Below are positions 1-7,800 of a stretch of 26,422 bases of DNA, piece after piece. The position numbers and the translations under genes are program-made. The stretch is taken from positions 1 through 26,422 of the IMG/VR virus record IMGVR_UViG_3300031569_000033; one strand, 5' to 3'. The notes below the pieces were generated by a model, which was not told the origin of the DNA, ran no database searches, and worked only from the letters and a program-made list of their open reading frames with translations. The stretch is from a virus. Position 1 is the stretch's first letter. Every line of letters starts with the position of its first letter.

Positions 1-578
1 AATACGGTAGTGTAGAAAAAAACGAAGCTGGTGATGCTACATTGCCTCATAATGAATTAACAAGATGGCGCACTAGAACCGGTCATCAAATTCTTATGCA
101 TAATACAGAAGATTTAATTTATATAGGTAATGCTAAAGGATCAACTTGGATTGAAATGACCTCAGCAGGAAAAATAGATATTTTTGCAAACGATAGTGTT
201 AGCGTACATACAAAAAATGATTTAAACATTACTGCTGATAGAGACATTATAATGACTGCTGGAAGAAACATAAGTTTGAAAGCAGGAAAAGACGGGTTAA
301 TTACTGCCGGCGAAGGCACCCATATTTCTGCAAAAACTCATACAGAAACTGCCCCAGATGGGATTCATATGAACGGACCTGCAGCAACACCTGCTTATAC
401 TCCTATGCGAACTCCGCAACATGAGCCTTGGATGGGACACGAAAATTTAAGTCCTGGAGATTTTACTTCAGCAAAAACAGCAGCTGATCCTACTTCGGGT
501 AACACTGCTGATGCTACAGGCAATAATTTCACTGCTGCATACACTCCGGTTGCAGATACTTTTAGAAAAGGACAATAA
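1..578 (+). CDS. gp5: gp5-like baseplate central spike, C-terminal part (left-truncated)
   Basis: The reading frame is open from the first full codon at position 3, so the gene begins upstream; the TTG at 42 is an internal Leu codon, not a start. The visible 191 residues resemble the C-terminal half of T4 gp5 and VgrG. A segment with GHQILMHNTEDLIYIG and WIEMTSAGKIDI (OB-fold to helix junction of spike proteins) is followed by six consecutive eight-residue repeats at 198-341 (VSVHTKND, LNITADRD, IIMTAGRN, ISLKAGKD, GLITAGEG, THISAKTH). This octad period is what a trimeric beta-helix needle would give. A C-terminal tail of about 75 residues contains HEPWMGHEN and then Ala/Thr-rich sequence. 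The product should sit at the centre of the baseplate and puncture the outer membrane. Any lysozyme domain would lie outside the window. The next gene starts 2 nt downstream. Confidence 0.85.
   Translation, partial: YGSVEKNEAGDATLPHNELTRWRTRTGHQILMHNTEDLIYIGNAKGSTWIEMTSAGKIDIFANDSVSVHTKNDLNITADRDIIMTAGRNISLKAGKDGLITAGEGTHISAKTHTETAPDGIHMNGPAATPAYTPMRTPQHEPWMGHENLSPGDFTSAKTAADPTSGNTADATGNNFTAAYTPVADTFRKGQ
198..341 (+). other. Octad repeats of spike beta-helix
   Basis: Six contiguous 24-nt units encode eight-residue repeats with hydrophobic or Thr residues alternating in the first half and Gly/Asn/Asp near the end. This is the pattern of the gp5C and VgrG trimeric beta-helix. The repeats are visible at protein level only; the DNA copies have diverged. 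Confidence 0.75.
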
Positions 579-580
579 CA

Positions 581-871
581 ATGAATTACCTAGCAAAAAT
601 GTACAGCCGCAACAAGCCGGCAGTAGAGAGCTCATCTAAGGATAAGAATCCTAATCGTGTTAGTGGAGGCTTAAAGGCACAAGGCGGCGATCACTTTACT
701 ATGATTGCTGAGAATGGCTTAGAGCAGCAGATACCTACACAACGCTATGTACAGAGTTTAGAAGAGCAGTCGAGAAAACAGCGAACATCTATTACTGTAT
801 TAGAGCGTAAGATAACTCGCTGCGAAACAGCAATTGAACAGTTGAAGTCTGTAGTTAGAAACGGAGAGTAA
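581..871 (+). CDS. Small coiled-coil protein of unknown function (baseplate operon)
   Basis: A 96-residue protein that I do not recognise. The N-terminal 35 residues are basic and polar, suggesting a flexible arm. A short segment containing DHFTMIAENGLEQQIPT follows. Residues about 57-92 (VQSLEEQSRKQRTSITVLER onward) are charged, with hydrophobic residues at heptad-like spacing, so a coiled coil is likely. There is no signal peptide or membrane segment. The start is supported by AAAGGA at 567-572, at the end of the spike gene, which is only 2 nt upstream. Its place between the spike gene and gp25 suggests a spike- or hub-associated structural or assembly protein. It has no visible PAAR or gp5.4-type Pro/His motif, so a tip role is not supported. 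The real coding status is supported by packing, frame continuity and RBS. Confidence 0.7.
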   Translation: MNYLAKMYSRNKPAVESSSKDKNPNRVSGGLKAQGGDHFTMIAENGLEQQIPTQRYVQSLEEQSRKQRTSITVLERKITRCETAIEQLKSVVRNGE

Positions 872-873
872 GG
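863..873 (+). promoter_or_regulatory. Ribosome binding site of gp25 gene
   Basis: GGAGAGTAAGG overlaps the stop codon of the upstream gene. The AAGG part ends 10 nt before the ATG at 884. This supports the chosen start and translational coupling with the upstream gene. Confidence 0.5.
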
Positions 874-885
874 TAAATATAGTAT
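874..885 (+). promoter_or_regulatory. TAAATATAGTAT element, copy 1 (late-promoter-like)
   Basis: This 12-mer lies in the 12-nt gap before gp25 and runs into its start codon. The identical 12-mer recurs at 1363-1374 before gp6. The core TAAATA matches the 3' part of the T4 late promoter (TATAAATA). Here only 4 nt separate it from the ATG, so a transcript started from it would lack the RBS of gp25. It is therefore a doubtful promoter for that gene, though it could serve downstream genes. Confidence 0.3.
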
Positions 886-1336
886 GAGCAATTTAGAAAA
901 ACAACTTTACAAACAAATTAGGGTTCCTAGTAAAAAAACTACGAGCCAAGCTATTCCGGGGTCTCGTACATATAGAGGAATTAGCACAGTTAACGAAGGC
1001 AATTCTTCTAAAGTTTTATATGACCTTGCTCTAATAAAACAAGATATTTTAAATCACTTTCATATAAGACAGGGTGAAAAATTAAGCGATCCGGAATTTG
1101 GAACTATTATTTGGGACGCACTTTTTGAACCGTTTACTGGCGATATGAAAAACGCAATAATTGAGAATGTTTCAACTATTATAAATTATGATCCAAGAAT
1201 AAAAGTTAATAACGTTGTAGTTGATCAGTACGAGAGTGGCCTGCAGATAGAAGTAAATCTTACCTATCTTCCTTATAATATTTCAGAAAATATGAAATTA
1301 ACATTCGATCAAAACAACGGATTTTTAAACACATAA
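884..1336 (+). CDS. gp25: gp25-like baseplate wedge protein
   Basis: A 150-residue member of the GPW/gp25 family, slightly longer than T4 gp25 (132 residues). The family hallmark is clear: IRQGEKLSDPEFG followed by IIWDALFEP at residues about 61-85, then a conserved alpha/beta body with YDPRIKVNNVVVDQ and a final strand LQIEVNLTYLP. The N-terminal 35 residues are basic and probably extended. In T4, gp25 bridges the inner wedge (gp6 and gp53) to the tail-tube/sheath interface and helps trigger sheath polymerisation; the same role at the baseplate core is expected here. It is preceded by the small coiled-coil gene (12 nt gap) and followed after 51 nt by gp6. The homologous proteins are in the same order as in marine T4-like phages, whereas T4 itself has gene 25 elsewhere. 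Confidence 0.92.
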   Translation: MSNLEKQLYKQIRVPSKKTTSQAIPGSRTYRGISTVNEGNSSKVLYDLALIKQDILNHFHIRQGEKLSDPEFGTIIWDALFEPFTGDMKNAIIENVSTIINYDPRIKVNNVVVDQYESGLQIEVNLTYLPYNISENMKLTFDQNNGFLNT

Positions 1337-1360
1337 TAATATACGTACTTATCTCATTCA

Positions 1361-1370
1361 GCTAAATATA
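1361..1370 (+). promoter_or_regulatory. Late-promoter-like motif upstream of gp6
   Basis: GCTAAATATA lies in the largest intergenic gap of the window (1337-1387, otherwise featureless). The TAAATA core ends 19 nt before the gp6 ATG, leaving room for a short leader with the Shine-Dalgarno AAGGAAG at 1377-1383. It resembles the T4 late promoter core, and the 12-mer starting at 1363 is identical to that at 874-885. The sequence is AT-rich, so chance matches to TAAATA are expected. Confidence 0.5.
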
Positions 1371-1387
1371 GTATAGAAGGAAGAGCC

Positions 1388-4300
1388 ATGTCATCCACAG
1401 ATAGACAAAACAGATTATTAGTAGCAGAGGATTGGAAACGTATATATCAGACGTATAACAACGCTGATTTTAAATCATACGACTTTGATAATCTCCGCAG
1501 AACTATGATCTCGTATTTGAGAGAGAATTATCCAGAGGACTTTAATGATTACATTGAAAGTTCAGAATACCTTGCAATAATTGATCTTATTGCATTTTTA
1601 GGACAAAACCTTGCATTTAGAATTGACTTAAATGCTAGAGAAAATTATTTAGAATTAGCTGAACGTAGAGAGTCGGTATTACGTCTTGCACGTTTGCTTT
1701 CATACAATCCTAAACGAAATATTGCTGCTAACGGTTTACTTAAAATTGAAAGCGTAAGAACTACTGAAACGCTTTTAGATAGCAATAACTTTAATTTAGA
1801 ACAACAAACAATTTTGTGGAACGATCCGTCTAACCCAGACTGGAACGAGCAATTTACAAAAGTTTTAAACTCTGCATTACCAGTTAATGGAACTTTTGGC
1901 AGACCAGTCAAAAAAGAAGTTGTAAACGGAGTACCTACACAACAATACAGATTTAACAGTACAAATGCTGATGTTCCTGCATATAGCTTTTCAAAACCTG
2001 TAGACGGCTCAACAACAAGATTTGAAATTGTGTCAACAGATATTTCCGATGGTGCTATTTTAGAAGAATCGCCCTTTCCGGGAAACAACTTTGCATTTTT
2101 ATATAGAGACGACGGACGTGGCCCAGCAAGTTCAAACTCGGGGTTCTTTTGTCACTTTAGACAAGGTACGTTAGATCAAGGAACATTTAACGTATCTAAT
2201 CCTAGTAGTAATCAAACTGTAGCAGTTGATGCAACAAATGTAAACAACACAGATGTTTGGCTCTACAAATTAGACAGTTTTGGAAATGAAGTCGAACAGT
2301 GGACTAAAGTAGAAGCTGTTGAAGGCAACAATGTAATTTACAATAGTTTGTCAAAAAATATTAGAAATATTTTTAGTATATTAACTAGAATTGACGACAG
2401 AGTAAGTTTAATATTTTCCGATGGCGTGTTTGGCAATTTACCTCAAGGCAACTTTAGAGTTTACTATAGAACTAGTAAAAATCAAAGACTTGTTGTAGAT
2501 CCTAAAGATATGCGTGGCATAAGCATAGATATACCGTATGCGTCAAGAACAGGAAAAATTGAAACTATATCAATAACCTATAGTTTACAAACTACAGTTG
2601 ATAATGCAACAGTATCTGAAACTAATGCTAATATACGTCAACGTGCTCCAGCTACTTACTATACACAAAATAGATTAGTAACCGGCGAAGATTATCAAAT
2701 TGGACCGTTGGGAGTAAGCCAAGAAATTATAAAAACTAAATCAGTTAATAGAACTGCAAGTGGCATTAGTAGATATTTTGATTTATTAGATGCTACTGGA
2801 AAATATAGCAAAACTAACCTGTTCGGTACAGATGGTGTGCTGTATAAAGAATTTACAACTAATAAAGAAAAATTTACATTTGTTACACAGACTGATGTTT
2901 CGGGAGTAATACTTAATAATATAACTCCGATATTATCAAGTAAGCAAATGAGAAATTATTACTTTGTAAAATTTCCAAAAACTGACACAAGTGATTTGAA
3001 TATTACTTGGGTACAATCTTCTTCGGATACAAATTTAAGTACAGGCTATTTACAAAACGTAAACAGCATTAAACAGTTATTGGGAACATTTACAACTAGC
3101 ATTTTAAAACTAATACGTCCCGGCACAAGTTTGAAATTTAATGCACCTGCAGGCAAACATTTTATGCCTGACGGTACTTTAATGGACGGCGAAGCAACTC
3201 ATTTAAATTCAAGATCTTACAAATGGGTTAAAGTAATAAGTGTATCAGGAAACGGAACCGAAGTGAGTGCAACAGGAACAGGTCCTGTTACGTTTAATGA
3301 TATTATTCCTAGCACTGCAAAACTAGTTGAAATTAAACCATTCTTAGCTAAAAATTTACAAACGGATGTGCAAGCACAACTTACTGATCAAATTTTTGCT
3401 TATAAGACATTTGGTTTAAGATTTGATATTAATTTAGGTCAATGGCGTATAATTACAGAAACTAATTTAAACGTTACTGGAGCATTTAATACAGGTAAAA
3501 CTGGTGACAATACTAATCAACAATTAGATGCAAGTTGGTTGTTAAAGTTTACAAATGACGGCGAAACATATACTGTTGAATCAAAAGGCAGTAGATATGT
3601 GTTTGAAAGCGATCAAGAAATAAGATTCTATTTTGATAGTAGTGACAAAATATACAACAGCCTTACAGGAAAAATAGTTAAAGATAAAATTGGTGTATTA
3701 AACAATAATAATAAACCTGATAGTGTTAATAGTTTCACAGTTGACATGGATTGGGAAATTACAAAAGAATATCGAGACGTTGAAGGATATGTAAACAGTA
3801 AAAAAGTTGAAGTTACATTCTTTGATGAAGACGACGATGGAGTAGTTGACGATCCTGAAATTTTTGATGTTATTGTTGATGAAGATATTAACCCATTAAC
3901 CAAATACGTGTTTCAGAAAAAACTTGTTACAACTGACGGTGTCGAAGATTATAATTATGTAGACAATGCAGTTGAAGGCATTCTTATAAAACTAAACGAA
4001 GATACAGTAGGTGCGCTAAGTGCTTATAATAATAATCAAATTTTTTACTTAACTAACACAGAAGTTTTTAAGAAATACGATTCGTCTTTGGGAACACTAA
4101 CATTAATAACAGATTATAAAGCACATATAGGCAGAGATAAACTTAAATTTCAATATGTACATGCTGCTGACGATAACACTCGAATTGATCCTAGTTCAAG
4201 TAATATAATTGATACGTATTTGCTTACTAGAACATATGATACAAGTTATAGAAAATATCTAGACGGTACAACAATAACAAAACCGTTAACGCCGTCTAGT

Positions 4301-4873
4301 GATAGTTTATTCCAATCATATGGTGCTGAAATTAATAAAATAAAATCATTAAGTGACGAAGTTATATATCATCCTGTAAAATATAAAGTTTTATTTGGAG
4401 CCAATGCTACTTTAGATTTACAATCATCTTTTAAAATTGTAAAGAATCCAGAGTTAGTATTAAATGATAACGATATTAAATCAAGAGTAATTAGTGCAAT
4501 CAATGAATTTTTTGCATTAGAAAATTGGGAGTTTGGCGATATCTTCTATTTCTCAGAACTTTCGACATATGTAATGAATCAATTATCACCTGACGTAGTA
4601 ACATTCTTAATTGTTCCTGCGCAAGTATCACAATCTTTTGGTTCGTTATACGAAATTAAATCAGAATTAGATGAAATTTTTATAAGCGGAGCAACTGTTG
4701 ATAATTTAGAAATAATAGATGCTATAACAGCAACTAAAATTAGTGCATCAGGAACTGTTGTAACAAGTTCTATAACAGCAAACACAGGCATTACAAGTTC
4801 AAGTAGTTCAAATACAGGGATTACAAGTTCAAGTAGTTCAAACAATAGCAGTAGCGGAGGTAGTAGTTACTAA
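1388..4873 (+). CDS. gp6: gp6-like baseplate wedge protein, enlarged
   Basis: A protein of 1161 residues against about 660 in T4 gp6. The N-terminal domain is typical: FDNLRRTMISYLRENYPEDF and YLAIIDLIAFLGQNLAFRID at residues about 35-80, then AERRESVLRLARLLSYNP. The central RQRAPATYYTQNRLVTGEDY (417-436) is the gp6/J-type signature. Residues about 1000-1085 (INEFFALENWEFGDIFYFSE) form the C-terminal dimerisation-type domain. The extra length lies mainly between residues about 450 and 1000 and in a Ser/Thr-rich tail after residue about 1115. Residues 813-824 match the EF-hand calcium loop. gp6 forms the inner ring of the baseplate and clamps neighbouring wedges. The start is set by AAGGAAG, about 5-7 nt upstream. 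The stop overlaps the next start (TAATG). Confidence 0.92.
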   Translation: MSSTDRQNRLLVAEDWKRIYQTYNNADFKSYDFDNLRRTMISYLRENYPEDFNDYIESSEYLAIIDLIAFLGQNLAFRIDLNARENYLELAERRESVLRLARLLSYNPKRNIAANGLLKIESVRTTETLLDSNNFNLEQQTILWNDPSNPDWNEQFTKVLNSALPVNGTFGRPVKKEVVNGVPTQQYRFNSTNADVPAYSFSKPVDGSTTRFEIVSTDISDGAILEESPFPGNNFAFLYRDDGRGPASSNSGFFCHFRQGTLDQGTFNVSNPSSNQTVAVDATNVNNTDVWLYKLDSFGNEVEQWTKVEAVEGNNVIYNSLSKNIRNIFSILTRIDDRVSLIFSDGVFGNLPQGNFRVYYRTSKNQRLVVDPKDMRGISIDIPYASRTGKIETISITYSLQTTVDNATVSETNANIRQRAPATYYTQNRLVTGEDYQIGPLGVSQEIIKTKSVNRTASGISRYFDLLDATGKYSKTNLFGTDGVLYKEFTTNKEKFTFVTQTDVSGVILNNITPILSSKQMRNYYFVKFPKTDTSDLNITWVQSSSDTNLSTGYLQNVNSIKQLLGTFTTSILKLIRPGTSLKFNAPAGKHFMPDGTLMDGEATHLNSRSYKWVKVISVSGNGTEVSATGTGPVTFNDIIPSTAKLVEIKPFLAKNLQTDVQAQLTDQIFAYKTFGLRFDINLGQWRIITETNLNVTGAFNTGKTGDNTNQQLDASWLLKFTNDGETYTVESKGSRYVFESDQEIRFYFDSSDKIYNSLTGKIVKDKIGVLNNNNKPDSVNSFTVDMDWEITKEYRDVEGYVNSKKVEVTFFDEDDDGVVDDPEIFDVIVDEDINPLTKYVFQKKLVTTDGVEDYNYVDNAVEGILIKLNEDTVGALSAYNNNQIFYLTNTEVFKKYDSSLGTLTLITDYKAHIGRDKLKFQYVHAADDNTRIDPSSSNIIDTYLLTRTYDTSYRKYLDGTTITKPLTPSSDSLFQSYGAEINKIKSLSDEVIYHPVKYKVLFGANATLDLQSSFKIVKNPELVLNDNDIKSRVISAINEFFALENWEFGDIFYFSELSTYVMNQLSPDVVTFLIVPAQVSQSFGSLYEIKSELDEIFISGATVDNLEIIDAITATKISASGTVVTSSITANTGITSSSSSNTGITSSSSSNNSSSGGSSY
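3824..3859 (+). other. EF-hand-type calcium loop in gp6
   Basis: Residues 813-824 read DEDDDGVVDDPE. They fit the 12-residue loop consensus: acidic residues at positions 1, 3, 5 and 9, Gly at 6, a branched hydrophobic at 8 and Glu at 12. The flanks look like beta strands (VEVTFF, IFDVIV) rather than helices, so this would be an isolated calcium loop and not a paired EF-hand domain. Metal binding is inferred. Confidence 0.55.
4781..4840 (+). repeat. Tandem 30-nt direct repeat in the 3' end of gp6
   Basis: Two head-to-tail 30-nt copies (4781-4810 and 4811-4840) differ at two positions and encode NTGITSSSSS twice. A weaker related unit precedes them around 4761-4780. They form the core of a Ser/Thr/Gly tail, probably a flexible linker, and look like a recent slippage duplication. 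Confidence 0.85.
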
Positions 4874-4875
4874 TG
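4856..4875 (+). promoter_or_regulatory. GGAGGT RBS and TAATG stop/start overlap
   Basis: GGAGGT at 4856-4861, inside the last codons of gp6, precedes the giant gene's ATG by 11 nt. The gp6 stop TAA (4871-4873) shares its last A with that ATG (4873-4875). This implies translational coupling between gp6 and the giant protein. The RBS encodes part of the Gly/Ser tail of gp6. Confidence 0.65.
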
Positions 4876-7800
4876 GCATACGACAAAGATCAAATGGAGC
4901 CAGCACTTCCAGGTGGCGATGATAGCATTAGAAGAAAAAGCGAAAATCACTTACCTAGATATTTCAGAACTTCACACAACTCTAAATTTTTATCTAGCAC
5001 ACTTGACCAGTTAATACAACCGGGAGTAGCAGAAAAGTTAAACGGCTATCTTGGACGTAAAGTTAGTAAAGCATTTAAGCCTACAGATAATTATATTGGA
5101 GCAGTTACTAGCAGTAGAGAACAATATCAACTTGAGCCTGCGGCAGTTATTAAAGATAACTTAGGTAATGTTACCTATTATAAAGACTATAATGATTATA
5201 TAAACACTGTAAGTAATCTTGGCGGAAGTGTAACAGATCATAGTAGACTAAACACTCAAGAAACATATGCTTGGAACCCGCATATTGATTGGGACAAGTT
5301 TACAAATTATAGAGAATACTATTGGCTACCTAATGGCCCTGACCTAGTGACAGTTATAGGACAAACAAAAGATGTTATTAGTACATACACTGTTGCCTTA
5401 GGACAAAATGTTGATAATGTAACATATGTATTTTCACCCGACGGTCTAACAAATAATCCAACGTTGAAACTATATAGAGGCCAGACTTATAGATTTGAAA
5501 TTGACACACCAAATCATCCTATGGCGTTTGCAACAAAGAAAAGTTTCACACCTGGCGAAGCAGTAGTTATTGAAACTACAGATGGTGTTCGTAGTTCAGG
5601 CGTATTTGATGTTGTCTTGTATGATCAAGACGGTACAGCATATGATGCTGGCGGGTTTATTATAGATCCTGTAACTCAAGCACAGGCAGTTGGAAGTGTA
5701 AGTTTTGGAGATGCAACTAATACTAGTTTAATATATGATACTGGTATTTCTAAGGTTGACGCTGACGGTAACGCACTTGCTACAGTCTATATTGAAAAAG
5801 GTATCATAGAATTTACAATACCGGATACTGCTCCAGATGCATTATATTACATTTCAAAAAATGATCCTAATGTAGCAGGATATATGCAGATCTTTGACAT
5901 TGAAGATAATACTGCTATTAATGTCGAAGCAGACATTTTAGGTAAAAAAACTTATACTACTAGTAACGGGTTTGCCTTGTCAAATGGCATGAAAGTAGAG
6001 TTTGCTGGAGAAGTTACGCCTGTAAAATATGCCTCTAATGAATGGTATGTTGAAGGTGTTGGCGACAAAATAAAATTAGTGCGCCAATCAGATCTAACAG
6101 TTAGTGGATCATTTACTGACGATATTTCTGTACCCTTTGACGCCCAAGGATTTGACTTTTATCCATTTAGTGATGCAATAGGATATCCTACTAAAAAAGA
6201 TTATATAGTTATTAACCGTGCAAGTTTAGATGGAAATCTATGGAGTAGATACAATAGATGGTTCCATAAATCTGTTGTCGAAACAAGTAATACGTTAAGC
6301 AATAATCCGTCAACAATACTAGAAGACTCTAGAGCAAAAAGACCAATTATTGAATTTAATCAGGGTTTAAAATTATTTAATTTTGGAACAAAGTCTAAAA
6401 CAGATGTTGATTTAGTAGATACCTTTACAACAGATATATTTTCTACTATTGAAGGTAGTGCAGGATACAATGTTGACGGAGTGAATCTTACTAACGGAAT
6501 GCGTGTATTATTCACAGCAGATACAGATGACTTAGTAAGTGGAAAGATTTACAAAGTAAGTTTTATTACTTTTAGGAACAACATCCAAATATCATTAGTT
6601 GAAGAAACAGACACTCCTCCAGTTACTAATGAAAACGTTTTTGTAAAATTTGGCACAGTTAATGGCGGAAAGTTTTTTAGTTATAACGGAACTACGTGGA
6701 CAGTAAGTCAACAAAAAACTTCAATTAATCAACAACCGTTATTTGACATGTACGATGCTAAAGGAAATGCGTTTAGTAATACAACTAACTATAATTCAAC
6801 AACGTTTGCTGGTAATAAGATATTTGCATATAAAGTTGGTACAGGAACTAATGATGCAGAATTAGGATTTCCGCTTTCGTATAGAAATATAACAAATACT
6901 GGTGATATAACATTTGACTTTGCATTAACTGGTAATACATTTACATACCAAGTTGGCACTGTACTTTATACATCTAAAACAGAAACAGGGTTCTTAAGAA
7001 AGTATTCTACAATTGATACTTTTGAATATACGAATGGATGGCTCAAAACAGCTAAACTAAGTAACCAGCCTGTAATCAGACAATACATATACGATAATAC
7101 AACTGATAACTTCTATATAGACGTTTATAATAATGTTGATTACATTACTAACTTGTGGTTAACAGTTTACTTAAACAACAAACTGCAATTCAAAGATGTT
7201 GACTACACTGTTGCGCAAGACGTAAACGGAGTTTCATATATTACATTTGCAAATAGTCTTACTACAGATGATGTAATTGTTTTAAAAACAAAAAGTAAAT
7301 ATCCTAAGAACGATAATGGATATTATGAAATAGCTAAAAACTTAGAGCGCAATCCGCTTAACGATGATATTACGGAATTTACTCTAGGTGAAGTTAATGA
7401 TCACGTATCTACAATAGTTGAAGAAATTAATAATTTTTCAGGAGTATTTCCTGGACCAAGTAACTTGCGTGATATAGGAAATTTATCAGCTAACGGCAAA
7501 AAGTTTTTAAAACATAGTGGTCCTATAAATTTAGCAATGTATCATTTAGTTGACCCTCAAGCAAACATTGTAAAATCAATGCGTTATGCTAGAAGAGAAT
7601 ACGGCAAGTTTAAAAGACAATTTTTAGAAACTGCAAACACCTTAGGCTTTGAAGGTCCAGTTAAAGAACACGTAGATAATATATTAAAAGAAATGAACAA
7701 AGATAAAACGTCTAGTATGCCGTTTTACTTTAGTGACATGATTCCACAAGGCGGTTCTGTAAAAACTACCCATGCTGTATTAGATTCAGATGAAAGATAT

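Noticed and set aside
42-578. TTG at 42 as the start of the first gene
   Set aside because: The frame is open to the left edge (from position 3) and the residues upstream of 42 fit a continuing spike protein. There is no RBS before the TTG.
1645-2088. 147-codon antisense ORF inside gp6
   Set aside because: It lies wholly opposite a strongly supported gene, has no RBS or recognisable motif, and all other genes are on the + strand.
4781-4840. CRISPR-like or recombination repeat
   Set aside because: There are only two contiguous copies without spacers, in frame and encoding a Ser-rich linker.
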